This document shows positions 42,139 to 51,480 of a DNA stretch of 64,000 nucleotides, in pieces; positions within the stretch are counted from its first letter, which is position 1, and each line of letters opens with the position of its first letter. The stretch comes from Muribaculaceae bacterium Zag1 (GTDB taxonomy: Bacteria; Bacteroidota; Bacteroidia; Bacteroidales; Muribaculaceae): assembly GCA_002633115.1 (NCBI GenBank), contig NWBJ01000034.1, forward strand, positions 4,774 to 68,773. The letters run 5' to 3'. The notes beneath the pieces were generated by a model. The model had not been told where the DNA came from and did no database searches. It saw nothing but the letters and a program-made list of their open reading frames with translations. A program made the position numbers and the translations under genes.

Positions 42139-44919
42139 TCAATCATAGCTGATGTTACGCAATTCTCTGACGGCTATTGAGCTGGCTTGGCCGGTAAGCA
42201 ACGAGCGCAGAGCATCAGGCGAGAGGGTGGTGGCGGGGGCGAAGCTTGGCCCGGCCATGTAGTCGATGAGCGAGGCGATGAGCTGTCGCCCTTCAGGCTT
42301 TTCGTTGAGAGCCGAGAGCGGGGCCATCAGCAGCATCAGCTTGCCCGGGCCCACGCCGAACTCCATCACAAGGCCCAGCCTGTGGTTACGCTCAACATTG
42401 TCAATGGCTTGCACGATTGGGATGTAACCCTCGGGATTGAGAGCATCAAGCACCAAGGGATAACCCATCTTGGCTGGGATGAACCATTGCCAGTCGGAGT
42501 GGAAGTCGGTGGGGAATTGGCTGAGGGCCGGGTGCTCGGCCTGAATCAGGAGGCCCATAGTACCCGGTGAGACAGGCTTGTTGGCATTGTGGCTGATGGT
42601 GCTGAACATGCGGTAGTTCCAGTAATCAGTGGTGAATAAGCCACCGACCGTTGCGCCCTCGACATCTTCATGGCGGGGTAGCAGCAATACCTTCTCGCCC
42701 TTGTTGAGAGCGGTGAGGGCATCCTCCATGGTCTCGGAAATGATGATTCCTTGGATAGAATCAGCAAATTCCTGATGCTCGGGATATACCCAGAAATCGT
42801 AAATGTTGTCGACTGGCATACCGAGCAATTCAAGCTGGAGCTGTATCTTGTAGGGATATGCCATAGCTGGAGCGCGCATCGAGATGGTGTCGACGCGCAC
42901 ATAACCCTGGCCAGTGGGTATGCGGTGGGTGTCGCCGTAGACGGGAAGTCCCTCGTCATCGATAAATCGCCAGCGCAAGGCTCTGCCAGCCAAGTCCTTG
43001 CCGCTGTAATTGGCTACTGAGATGCGACCTTGGATGTTTTGTCCTCCTTGGTAACAGAATTGTGGAAATTCGCCCAGCAGCACTACCTTGTCGCACGACT
43101 GGCGCCACTCCTTGGGCGAGATTGCTCCCTTGCTATCCATAAAGGCATCGAGCACGCCTACCAAGGCTGTGCCTTGGCCGGGATAGTCTTGCAGGTCAAG
43201 CAATTGGAAACCAGCCATCTGGGGTGTGCGCAGATTCATCTCCATATCTGCCTTGTATAGCTTGGCAGCCCATCGGCTTGAGGCGTTGAAGAAATCCTCG
43301 GCTTGGTCAAGCAGGTTTGCTGAATCCATGCGAGACTTGAAGATAACGAGATTTCGGGGCTCAAGCACGCCGGTGTACTTATCTATCTCCCGGAAATCAG
43401 GCATCGACTGGTATTGGCCCGTCTCATGGCCAATGACTGGAATATGTGCTTGGAGGATGGCCTTCTCAAAAGTAGTCACAGAATTGGGGTATTCGTGATT
43501 GAGGATGCCCCCATCGGCTGCATCGGCGAATGAGAACGAGGCGCGAGCATGGGAGCTGTAACCGTCATACCCCTCTCCAGCTCCTACGCGGCAGGTCACG
43601 AAGAAATCTTCGCCCGGCTGAGCACCCTTATATCCCAGGTAAGCGTTTGAACCATAAGCATAAAGCATCTCGGGCGCGATGGTGCGTAGGTCGGTCACAA
43701 ACTCGTCCATCAAATCCTCTTCGCCCCATAGCTCGTTGCCGAGCGAGAACATCACGAATGATGGGTGGTTGCGGTAAGCCTTGAGGATTTGTTGGCCATC
43801 GGTGCGGAGAAAGTCCATCAGGAAATCCTCAGAGCGATTGAATGTGCCCCAGATGGTGAGTTCGGGTTGCAAGTATATGCCCTCGATGTCGGCAGCCTCG
43901 AAACAAGCCTCGGGCGGACACCAGGAGTGGAAGCGCACATGGTTGAGGCCATACGACTTGATGGTCTGAAAATACTGGCGCCAACCGTCGACATCCATTG
44001 GCGGATAGCCAGTGAGGGGGAATACGCAGGCATCATGGCGACCGCGCAGGAAGGTCAAAGTGTCGTTGATATAGAAGTGCCGATTTTTGGCCTTGAAGTC
44101 GCGCAGGGCTGCGTAGGTGCTAAGTTCGTCTTGGTCAGGGATTTTGGCAGTGACGCGATGGCGAGCAGGCTGCCATTCGCTCCAGGTGCGAGCGGTGTCG
44201 CCGAGTTGGAGGATAGCGGTGTAGATTGATGTGCCATGCTTGAGCTTGAGGGTCGATGAGTTAAGGCCGGATGAGATAGTCATCTTTAGGCCATCGGCGG
44301 GGTGGGCCACGCGAGCGGTAACCTCGATGCAATGTCCGGGCAGCGGTCGGCAGGTGAGCGAGGAAATATGAGTCGGCTTAACGGCTTGAAAATCAATGCG
44401 GCCGAGTATGCCATTCCAATTGGTTTGGGTTGACTCGCAGCAGGCGTGTGAGTTGCTCTTTACCTGAGCGGGGATGCGTTCACCATTATCGACCATCACG
44501 GTGATATGATGTTGGCCCGGGGAGAGTTGGCCAAGTTCGTATCTCTGAGCTGAAGAAATGAGGGTGCTTGAGCCAATCTCTTGATCGTCAATCCACACTG
44601 TGGTGGGGCGAGTGCGCTCGAGAGTGAGCAGGGTATGGTGACCAGCCCAGGACTCTGGCACATAGAATGAGCGAGTATAGAAGGCCGGGCCAGTGTATGT
44701 GACTTTGCGCGATAGCTGAGTGGTCTCGGTGTAATCCTTATTGGGCTCGCCAATCAAGGCCTCGTCGAGGGTACCAGGGAGGGTAATGGAGTGTGATTCA
44801 GCGTTTTTGCTACCGAGGCGTACCTTCCATTCGCCGCTGAGGTCGATGCGTGGGCGCTCAGCGGTGGCGGCGAGGGCGAAGGTGGAAATAAGGAAAAGAT
44901 ATAGTAGTCGTGTTGTCAT
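42139..44919 (-). CDS. GH2-family glycoside hydrolase
   Basis: 926 residues from the ATG at 44919; the longer in-frame start would run through the terminator of the neighbouring gene. A signal peptide (about 1-20, LAATA) is followed by a GH2 sugar-binding domain (RIDLSGEWKVRLGSK, about 23-180; WNGILGRIDFQAVKP), an immunoglobulin-like domain and the TIM barrel. The barrel carries acid/base Glu397 in SLGNELWGEEDLM and nucleophile Glu499 in PVIGHETGQYQS. A further C-terminal region of about 350 residues ends with GKLMLLMAPLSALNEKPEGRQ. Typical GH2 activities are beta-galactosidase, beta-glucuronidase or beta-mannosidase; none can be selected here. It precedes the arabinose operon on the same strand with a 231-bp gap. 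Confidence 0.88.
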   Translation of the reverse strand: MTTRLLYLFLISTFALAATAERPRIDLSGEWKVRLGSKNAESHSITLPGTLDEALIGEPNKDYTETTQLSRKVTYTGPAFYTRSFYVPESWAGHHTLLTLERTRPTTVWIDDQEIGSSTLISSAQRYELGQLSPGQHHITVMVDNGERIPAQVKSNSHACCESTQTNWNGILGRIDFQAVKPTHISSLTCRPLPGHCIEVTARVAHPADGLKMTISSGLNSSTLKLKHGTSIYTAILQLGDTARTWSEWQPARHRVTAKIPDQDELSTYAALRDFKAKNRHFYINDTLTFLRGRHDACVFPLTGYPPMDVDGWRQYFQTIKSYGLNHVRFHSWCPPEACFEAADIEGIYLQPELTIWGTFNRSEDFLMDFLRTDGQQILKAYRNHPSFVMFSLGNELWGEEDLMDEFVTDLRTIAPEMLYAYGSNAYLGYKGAQPGEDFFVTCRVGAGEGYDGYSSHARASFSFADAADGGILNHEYPNSVTTFEKAILQAHIPVIGHETGQYQSMPDFREIDKYTGVLEPRNLVIFKSRMDSANLLDQAEDFFNASSRWAAKLYKADMEMNLRTPQMAGFQLLDLQDYPGQGTALVGVLDAFMDSKGAISPKEWRQSCDKVVLLGEFPQFCYQGGQNIQGRISVANYSGKDLAGRALRWRFIDDEGLPVYGDTHRIPTGQGYVRVDTISMRAPAMAYPYKIQLQLELLGMPVDNIYDFWVYPEHQEFADSIQGIIISETMEDALTALNKGEKVLLLPRHEDVEGATVGGLFTTDYWNYRMFSTISHNANKPVSPGTMGLLIQAEHPALSQFPTDFHSDWQWFIPAKMGYPLVLDALNPEGYIPIVQAIDNVERNHRLGLVMEFGVGPGKLMLLMAPLSALNEKPEGRQLIASLIDYMAGPSFAPATTLSPDALRSLLTGQASSIAVRELRNISYD

Positions 44920-44936
44920 GCTATTATATTTGCACG

Positions 44937-44944
44937 CAAAAATA
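44937..44944 (-). promoter_or_regulatory. Candidate -7 element of the GH2 gene, abutting a terminator
   Basis: TATTTTTG on the - strand, about 18 nt before the ATG at 44919. The position where a -33 box is expected falls within the terminator stem at 44947-44974, so promoter and terminator would overlap. Confidence 0.4.
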
Positions 44945-44946
44945 CA

Positions 44947-44974
44947 AAAAATCCTCGAATATTCGAGGATTTTT
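44947..44974 (-). terminator. Perfect palindromic terminator after the DUF3108-like gene
   Basis: AAAAATCCTCGAAT / ATTCGAGGATTTTT is a perfect 14-bp palindrome with flanking A and T runs, so it can terminate in both directions. It separates the 44996 gene from the GH2 gene. Confidence 0.88.
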
Positions 44975-44995
44975 AGATTTTTATTTGAGGAGAGG

Positions 44996-45679
44996 TTAGT
45001 GGAGGGCCATGTCGACGTGGCCAATCTTGATGTCGGCAGCGAAGAGGATTGGGAGGTGGGAAGATTGAGATATCTCACACTGCACGGGATAGTCGAGCAT
45101 GCGTCCGTGATAACTGTACTGGAATGTGGTTGAGTAGACGGGCGTAGAGCCGTCGACCGAACTGGTCGAAGTGCCATTGTAGGTGATTTTCAGCTCGTTG
45201 CTGCCATCAGCGCCGCTGATAGGTATCGTCACTGTCTGGCCATCCGAGAGGCTGTTCCAGTCGATAGCCGAGGCGTAGTAGAACATCGAAATCATGTTGG
45301 CTGTGATAGTGACAGCCTCCATAGTGGCATCATCGGCATCAAGGGTGCCTTGCCCAAGGATATTCTTGTAGTTGGCTGGCGAGTTGAGGTCGACAGTCTG
45401 TCCCTCGCGAGGCTTGCGGTACCAACCGTTGACATAAGAGATGGATTCAGCCGTTGGGGTGACGCTGGCGCGCAGCGTATCGGCAATGCTGTACACGCGG
45501 CCTTCCCACGGGATGCTATGGCCTGTGATGGTACCTGAGAAGTCGTTGCCGCTCTGGCTGATTCCTACATGAGCCTCACCAATGTTGAGGTCGACAAGTC
45601 CCCAGCGCCAATGCACATCATACGAATAATCTTGCGCCGAGGCCGAAATGCAGCACACTATGGCTGCGGCTATGGACAT
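44996..45679 (-). CDS. DUF3108-like exported beta-barrel protein, atypical 5' end
   Basis: 227 residues from the ATG at 45679 (MSIAAAIVCCISASA). The mature part resembles DUF3108/calycin-like proteins: YSYDVHWRWGLVDLNIGEAHV, RVYSIADTLRA, YVNGWYRKPREG. The N-terminus lacks the usual basic signal-peptide start, and only TTTT separates the ATG from a 17-bp hairpin, so there is no ribosome-binding site. An alternative GTG at 45721 lies within the hairpin. The 5' end may therefore have been replaced or disrupted, or the gene may be translated by coupling. It lies 123 bp downstream of lpxA. Family assignment is moderate. Confidence 0.6.
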   Translation of the reverse strand: MSIAAAIVCCISASAQDYSYDVHWRWGLVDLNIGEAHVGISQSGNDFSGTITGHSIPWEGRVYSIADTLRASVTPTAESISYVNGWYRKPREGQTVDLNSPANYKNILGQGTLDADDATMEAVTITANMISMFYYASAIDWNSLSDGQTVTIPISGADGSNELKITYNGTSTSSVDGSTPVYSTTFQYSYHGRMLDYPVQCEISQSSHLPILFAADIKIGHVDMALH

Positions 45680-45683
45680 AAAA

Positions 45684-45725
45684 TCGAGTGTTTCATAATA
45701 TTCGTTTTTATTATGAAACACTCGA
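45684..45725 (-). terminator. Strong hairpin covering the 5' end of the DUF3108-like gene
   Basis: Perfect 17-bp arms (45684-45700 and 45709-45725) with an 8-nt loop, followed on the - strand by TTTT and then ATG. By shape it is a Rho-independent terminator for the lpxA transcript, yet it sits directly on the next start codon. Confidence 0.75.
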
Positions 45726-45802
45726 CAAAAAATAATGTTGACTGTATCCTTTTAATTAGGTGATTCAGAGAGCTCTTTGAAAATCACCTTAAAAGCTGGA
45801 GC

Positions 45803-46591
45803 TTAGTCTTGGGTCTTGACCTTGATGCCGACAATGCGGAGATTGTTGTCGCGGATGAAGTTGAGGATGTTGCGACGGATCTCGTTGTCGTCGATGTCGG
45901 CCTCGATGCGCTTGAGGGCGTTGAATACCGAGGTCTGGGTCTGATAGATGTGACGATAAGCCTTGGCGGCATCTTCAATCTGATCATCGGTGAAGCCTTT
46001 CTTCTTCATAATGAAGGAGTTGACACCGTAATAGCCAGCGGGGTTGTGGGCCATGATGGTGTGTGGAGGCACATTGCTGCTGATGCGGCAACCTCCCTTG
46101 ATGAGCGACCATTGGCCGATGCGCGACTTCTCGTGCACAATAGCGTTGGACGACAGCACGCAGCAAGGCTCGATGATAACATCGCCGGCGATGGTCACGC
46201 CGTTGCCTATGACGGCAGGTCCCTCGACTACTGAATCGTGTCCGATATGAGTCTCGGCCATGATGAAGCACTCGTTGCCGATGCGCGTACCGCCCTCAGA
46301 ATAGATGCCTCGGTTGATGATTACCTGCTCGCGGATCATATTGTTGTCGCCGATGTAGCAGTAGGTCTGTTCGCCTTTCCAGCGGAAGTCCTGAGGGTCA
46401 GCGCCGATGATGGCTCCCTGGAACACCTTGTTGTTCTTGCCCATGCGAGTGCCGTTGATAATGCTCACATAAGGCATGATTTCGCAATTGTCGCCTATCT
46501 CTACGTTGTCATCGATATAGGCGAAAGGATGGATTTTGACATTCTGGCCGAGTTTTGCGCCAGGATTGACAAAAGCAAGTTCGCTGATCAT
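45803..46591 (-). CDS. lpxA: Acyl-ACP--UDP-N-acetylglucosamine O-acyltransferase
   Basis: 262 residues, the normal LpxA length. The left-handed beta-helix hexapeptides are visible (NVKIHPFAYIDDNVEIGDNCEIMPYVSI, TRMGKNNKVFQGAIIGADPQD), with GTRIGNECFIMAETHIGHDSVV carrying the catalytic His of the HIGHD motif, then the helical C-terminal domain. It adds the first acyl chain in lipid A synthesis. Its gene follows the RND efflux operon by 64 bp and may be cotranscribed with it. The usual neighbours lpxD and lpxC-fabZ are not in the window. Confidence 0.95.
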   Translation of the reverse strand: MISELAFVNPGAKLGQNVKIHPFAYIDDNVEIGDNCEIMPYVSIINGTRMGKNNKVFQGAIIGADPQDFRWKGEQTYCYIGDNNMIREQVIINRGIYSEGGTRIGNECFIMAETHIGHDSVVEGPAVIGNGVTIAGDVIIEPCCVLSSNAIVHEKSRIGQWSLIKGGCRISSNVPPHTIMAHNPAGYYGVNSFIMKKKGFTDDQIEDAAKAYRHIYQTQTSVFNALKRIEADIDDNEIRRNILNFIRDNNLRIVGIKVKTQD

Positions 46592-46655
46592 AGAGGTATG
46601 GTATTAATGGTCTTTGGCTTTTTGTTTGTAGTTTTTGGAAAGCTGCGCCCAAAGA

Positions 46656-48035
46656 TTAACGTCCACCACCCATTGACTGGTATAGGTTGACGATGCTCTG
46701 AATGCGTGTAAGCTCATTGCTGATTTGCGAAATCTGTGCGCTGAGCAAGCTCTGCTGAGCTGTGATTACCTCGAGGTAGGTGCCATCTGAGTAGATGAGC
46801 AGGTCGTTGGTGTAATCGACCGACTTCTCGAGGTTGGCAACTTGCTCTTCGATAAATCTTGACTTCTCGACCGATTTGTCATAAGTGATCAAGCCATTCT
46901 CGACCTCGGATGCTGCAGAGAGCAGAGCATACTCAAAGTTGTAGAGAGCTTGTTGCTCTTGCTGCTTGGCAGCCTTGAGGCGTGCGAGGTTTTGGCCGCG
47001 CGAGAAGATAGGAGCGGTGACCGAACCAGCCAGGTTGTAGAACCATTCGCCCGGATTCTTGATCACCGAGCCGAGCAAGTTGGTGAAACCGCCCTGAGCC
47101 GAGATTGTCACGCTGGGGTAGAAAGCTGCGCGAGCCGAGCTGGTGGTGTAGAATGCCTGAGCCAGAGTCTGTTCAGCCGATGCCACGTCGGGGCGGAAAG
47201 CCAACACCGACATAGGCACGCCTTTGACCAGGTTGGTGGGCAGGTCGAGGTTGGCATCCATGGGGATGTCCCACTTCTGAGGCATCACGTTGAGCAACAG
47301 GCTCATAGTGTTGTTGAGCTTGGTGAGGGTCACCTCGATGTCGGTGATGCCAGCGAGGATGCTGTAGTAGTTGGCAGTCTGTTGCACAACAGCAGCCTCG
47401 GTGGTGCGGCCGGCCTCCTTGAGGTCCTTCATAGTCTGCACGGTCTCGCCCCACAGCACTGCGGTGTTGCGATAAAGTTGCAGCTGCTTCTCGGCCAGTG
47501 AGATACTATAATAGGTGTTGGCCACTGAGGCGATGAGCTGAGAGCGCACAGCCTGAGCGTAAGCCTCGCTCTGCAGCACGGCTGCCTGAGCGCCGCGCTT
47601 GCTGTTGAGCAGCTTGCCAAAGATGTCGACCTCCCAGCTTGCGGCAGCGGGGATGGAGTATGTCCAGGTTAGGTCGCTGCCGGCGTAGGATGCTCCGGCT
47701 CCGTTGGGGTTGAGAGCTATCGAGGGCAGGTAGGCCAGCTTGGCGCCAAGCAGGTTGGCTTGAGCTATCTCGACATTGCACTGTGCATTGCGCAGCGAGG
47801 TGTTGTTGACGAGAGCTTGGTTGATAAGGTCGACAAGGACGGGGTCGGTGAAGACCTGTTCCCACAGCAGATTGCCCATCTGGGTGGAGTCTGGCCCGGC
47901 CTCGCGGGCCTCCTTGTAGGAGGCCGTGAGGGGCGTATTGTCGGGAGTATGATATTTGTTGTAGATGCCGCAGCTTCCGAGCGAGAGCATCATGGGCATG
48001 GCCACGGCAGCTAATATGATATTCTTCGTTTTCAT
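46656..48035 (-). CDS. TolC-like outer-membrane efflux lipoprotein (NodT/OprM type)
   Basis: 459 residues with lipobox LGSC (Cys about 22). It shows two long coiled-coil OEP repeats (VNNTSLRNAQCNVEIAQANLLGAK; NLARLKAAKQQEQQALYNFEYALLSAASEVENGL) and the C-terminal LLSAQISQISNELTRIQ. Its ATG directly abuts the RND pump stop codon (48035/48036), indicating coupled translation. It forms the outer-membrane channel of a tripartite efflux system. Confidence 0.95.
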   Translation of the reverse strand: MKTKNIILAAVAMPMMLSLGSCGIYNKYHTPDNTPLTASYKEAREAGPDSTQMGNLLWEQVFTDPVLVDLINQALVNNTSLRNAQCNVEIAQANLLGAKLAYLPSIALNPNGAGASYAGSDLTWTYSIPAAASWEVDIFGKLLNSKRGAQAAVLQSEAYAQAVRSQLIASVANTYYSISLAEKQLQLYRNTAVLWGETVQTMKDLKEAGRTTEAAVVQQTANYYSILAGITDIEVTLTKLNNTMSLLLNVMPQKWDIPMDANLDLPTNLVKGVPMSVLAFRPDVASAEQTLAQAFYTTSSARAAFYPSVTISAQGGFTNLLGSVIKNPGEWFYNLAGSVTAPIFSRGQNLARLKAAKQQEQQALYNFEYALLSAASEVENGLITYDKSVEKSRFIEEQVANLEKSVDYTNDLLIYSDGTYLEVITAQQSLLSAQISQISNELTRIQSIVNLYQSMGGGR

Positions 48036-51000
48036 TTATTTTACGTATTGCTCGATTTCGTTTTCGATGTTGCCGCCTTCTTCCTCGTCGTGGAACTTGA
48101 TCGGAGAGATCTTCTCCTGGATGATTTGGAAGGTGATGAACATAGCTGGAACAATGAATATCTGCAGCACCATGCCAATGAACATGCCACCTACAGAGCC
48201 TGCGCCGAGTGAACGGTTGCCGTTAGCGCCGACGCCAGTAGCGAAGAGCAGAGGCAACAGACCGATTACCATGGTGAGCGAGGTCATCAAGATAGGACGC
48301 AGACGAGCCTCAGCACCAGCGATGGCCGCATTGAAGATTGACATGCCGGTCTGGCGACGCTCAAGGGCGAACTCAACGATAAGAATTGCATTCTTGGCGA
48401 GAAGACCGATAAGCATGATCAGCGCAATCTGCAGGTAGATGTTGTTGTCGATGCCAAACATCTTAGCGAAGACAAACGAACCCATCAGACCGAAGGGCAC
48501 CGAGAGGATTACAGCCCAGGGGAGGATGTAGCTCTCATACTGAGCCGAAAGCAACAGGTAGACGAATAGCAAGCAGAGGCCGAAGATGACAGCCGTAGAG
48601 CTTGAGTCTTGCTGAGCTTCCTCACGGGTCATACCCGAGAACTCGTAGCCGTAGCCGGCGGGCAGCGACTGAGCGGCAACGCGCTGGATGGCTGCGATAG
48701 CGTCGCCCGATGAGAAACCGGGGTTAGGCTGGCCGTTGACGTTGATTGACGTAAACATATTGAAGCGGTTCAGAAGGTCAGGGCCGTAGACCTTGCGCAG
48801 CGATACGAAGTTGGTGATAGGAGCCATCTCGTTGCCATTGCGCACCTTGATTGAGTTGAGGGTCTCTGGCGATACGCGAGCCTCGGGTGTGGCTTGCATC
48901 ATCACACGATATATCTTACCGAAACGGTTGAAGTTGGAAGCGTAGATACCGCCGTAGTATCCCTGGAGGGTAGAGAGCAGGGTAGAGGGGCTGATGCCAG
49001 CCTGCTTAGCCTTGGCAGCATCGATATCCACCATATACATTGGGAAGGTGGGGTCGAATGTGGTGTAGGCCATCTGGATTTCGGGCTGCTGGTTGAGCTC
49101 AGCGAGGAATCCTTGCACGATGGTGAAGAACTCGTTGATGTCGCCGCCGGTCTTGTCCTGCATCTTGATTTCAAAACCGTTGGTTGCTGAATAACCGGTA
49201 ATCATAGGCGGAGCGAATGCAGCCACGGTACCATCCTTGACAAGCGAGGCCGAGCGTATGTAGACCTGCTTGATCAGATTTTCGGCACTTTCCGCATCTG
49301 AGCGCTCATCCCAATCCTTAAGCTTGACGATGAATGTACCGTAGGTGGGGCCTTGGCCAGCGATGAACGAGTAGCCGTTGATCATCTGGGTCAGTTTCAC
49401 ACCGGGCAAATCCATAATCATATCGTTGAGCTTGTCGAGCTCTTCGCCAGTGCGCTCCTGAGATGTGCCCGGAGGCATGTTGAGCATCACGAAGAACACG
49501 CCAGTATCCTCGTTGGGCACCAGTGAAGTAGCAGTATGGGTCATCAAGAGCACCAAGCCGGCGATTGAAGCGGCCACGACGCCGAAGGAGGTGATTTTGT
49601 GACGAGCAAAGAATTTAGCCCATTTGGCGTAGCCCTTGAGCACCTTCTCATAGTTCTTATTGAATGACACGTGGAATTGCGGGTTGAACAAGCCAGCCAC
49701 GGCAATAACGGCGCAGACGCAAGCGATGACGAGTTTCCAAGCGCACTCGAACTGGAACCAGCTCATCACCAGGAATACGATTGTGGCAACCAGGGCGATG
49801 AAGGTAATCGTCGGGGGAACGCCGAAGATTTTCTTGTAGCGCTGTTTCATTGCCTCGCCAGCTGCCTTGTAGGCGACGCCCATGCGCTCCTTGAGGGATT
49901 GCTCTTCTTCCTCATCAGTCTTGTGAGGCTTGAGGAACACGGCGCAAAGTGCCGGCGACAGGGTCAAGGCGTTGACAGCCGAGAAACCTACGGCGATGGC
50001 GATGGTGAGACCGAACTGGCGGTAGAACACACCCGAGGTGCCAGACATGAAAGACACAGGGATGAACACGAGCATCATGACGAGGGTAATCGAGACGAGA
50101 GCGCCAGCGATTTCGCCCATGGCGTCGATTGAGGCTCGGCGAGCGCTCTTGTATCCGACGTCGAGCTTGGCATGCACCGCCTCGACCACCACAATGGCAT
50201 CGTCGACCACAGTTGCGATTGCGAGCACGAGAGCCGACAGGGTGATGAGGTTGACTGAGAATCCGATCAGTTTGAGCACGAAGAAAGTACCGATCAAGGC
50301 CACAGGGATGGCGATGGCCGGGATGATGGTGGAACGGAGGTCCTGGAGGAACACGTACACCACGAAGAACACCAGGATGAAGGCCTCGATCAAGGTCTTG
50401 ATCACATGGTGGATAGATGCGTAGAGGAAGTCGTTGTTGTTGAGAGGCACAGCAATCTCGAGACCCTTGGGAAGGTCTTTTTTGAGGTTGTCAACAAAAG
50501 CCAAGCAATTGTTGATGATGGCTGTAGCGTTGGAGCCAGCGGTCTGGAACACCATACACACTGTTGATGGATAGCCGTTGAGAGCGCCGTGGAAACCATA
50601 GTCGACACGGCCAAGCTCGATTTCGGCTACGTCTTTGAGCAGCAGCACATCGCCATTTGAGTTGGCGCGCACTACGATGTCGCCAAATTCCTCAGGAGTG
50701 GTCAAGCGGCCTTTGTAGGTAAGGGTGTACTCAAAGGTCTGGTCGCCCTGCTTGCCAAATGCGCCAGGCGATGCCTCGACGTTTTGCTCTGACAGGGCAG
50801 CAGTTACATCCGACGGCATCAGGTTGTACTGAGCCATCACATCGGGTTTGAGCCAAATACGCATCGAGTAGTCGGCACCCATCACCATCACATCGCCTAC
50901 GCCTGAGATACGTTGCAACTCAGGCACGACGTTGATCTTCATGTAGTTTTCGATAAACTCCTCATTGTACACGCCGGTGGGGTCGTACAGGGCGATACAC

Positions 51001-51416
51001 ACGAGCATTGACGATTGGCGCTTCTGGGTAAGCACACCCACCTGGGTAACCTCGGCGGGGAGCAAGTTTTGGGCCTTGGCCACGCGGTTTTGCACGTCGA
51101 CGGCAGCCATATCGGGGTCGAAGCCCTGCTCGAAGTAAACGTTGATGGTAGCCGAACCAGTATTTGTAGCGGTCGAGGCCATGTAAGTCATGCCTTCGGC
51201 ACCGTTGATAGATTCCTCGAGAGGAGCAATCACAGAGTTAAGCACGGCCTGAGCGTTAGCGCCGGTGTATGTGGTGGTAACGCTGATAGTAGGAGGTGCG
51301 ATATCGGGGAATTGGGTCACTGGCATGGACACCAATCCGATTATACCCAGCAAGACGATGAAGATAGAAATCACCGTTGAGAGTACTGGGTGATTTATAA
51401 AGCGGTCTAATTTCAT
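48036..51416 (-). CDS. RND efflux pump inner-membrane transporter (AcrB/HAE1 type)
   Basis: 1126 residues. It begins MKLDRFINHPVLSTVISIFIV and has PPTISVTTTYTGANAQ, the FEQGFDPDMAAVDVQNRV segment and the proton-relay pair Asp405-Asp406 in ATVVDDAIVVVEAVHA of TM4. Two halves with 12 TM helices are visible, and the second half contains AGAEARLRPILMTSLTMVIGLLPLLFATG. A loop of about 120 residues after TM6 (HKTDEEEEQSLKER and following) makes it longer than E. coli AcrB, as is common in Bacteroidales. It probably exports bile salts, dyes or antibiotics; substrate is unknown. Confidence 0.96.
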   Translation of the reverse strand: MKLDRFINHPVLSTVISIFIVLLGIIGLVSMPVTQFPDIAPPTISVTTTYTGANAQAVLNSVIAPLEESINGAEGMTYMASTATNTGSATINVYFEQGFDPDMAAVDVQNRVAKAQNLLPAEVTQVGVLTQKRQSSMLVCIALYDPTGVYNEEFIENYMKINVVPELQRISGVGDVMVMGADYSMRIWLKPDVMAQYNLMPSDVTAALSEQNVEASPGAFGKQGDQTFEYTLTYKGRLTTPEEFGDIVVRANSNGDVLLLKDVAEIELGRVDYGFHGALNGYPSTVCMVFQTAGSNATAIINNCLAFVDNLKKDLPKGLEIAVPLNNNDFLYASIHHVIKTLIEAFILVFFVVYVFLQDLRSTIIPAIAIPVALIGTFFVLKLIGFSVNLITLSALVLAIATVVDDAIVVVEAVHAKLDVGYKSARRASIDAMGEIAGALVSITLVMMLVFIPVSFMSGTSGVFYRQFGLTIAIAVGFSAVNALTLSPALCAVFLKPHKTDEEEEQSLKERMGVAYKAAGEAMKQRYKKIFGVPPTITFIALVATIVFLVMSWFQFECAWKLVIACVCAVIAVAGLFNPQFHVSFNKNYEKVLKGYAKWAKFFARHKITSFGVVAASIAGLVLLMTHTATSLVPNEDTGVFFVMLNMPPGTSQERTGEELDKLNDMIMDLPGVKLTQMINGYSFIAGQGPTYGTFIVKLKDWDERSDAESAENLIKQVYIRSASLVKDGTVAAFAPPMITGYSATNGFEIKMQDKTGGDINEFFTIVQGFLAELNQQPEIQMAYTTFDPTFPMYMVDIDAAKAKQAGISPSTLLSTLQGYYGGIYASNFNRFGKIYRVMMQATPEARVSPETLNSIKVRNGNEMAPITNFVSLRKVYGPDLLNRFNMFTSINVNGQPNPGFSSGDAIAAIQRVAAQSLPAGYGYEFSGMTREEAQQDSSSTAVIFGLCLLFVYLLLSAQYESYILPWAVILSVPFGLMGSFVFAKMFGIDNNIYLQIALIMLIGLLAKNAILIVEFALERRQTGMSIFNAAIAGAEARLRPILMTSLTMVIGLLPLLFATGVGANGNRSLGAGSVGGMFIGMVLQIFIVPAMFITFQIIQEKISPIKFHDEEEGGNIENEIEQYVK

Positions 51417-51480
51417 TGCAATAAATGGTTAATTAGTTTTGGCTTATTACTCCTAACACAATGAGTGAGCCATTAGTCTG

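Noticed and set aside
44920..45177. N-terminal extension of the GH2 enzyme to 45177
   Set aside because: It would translate through the palindromic terminator and the end of the neighbouring gene; the signal peptide starts at 44919.
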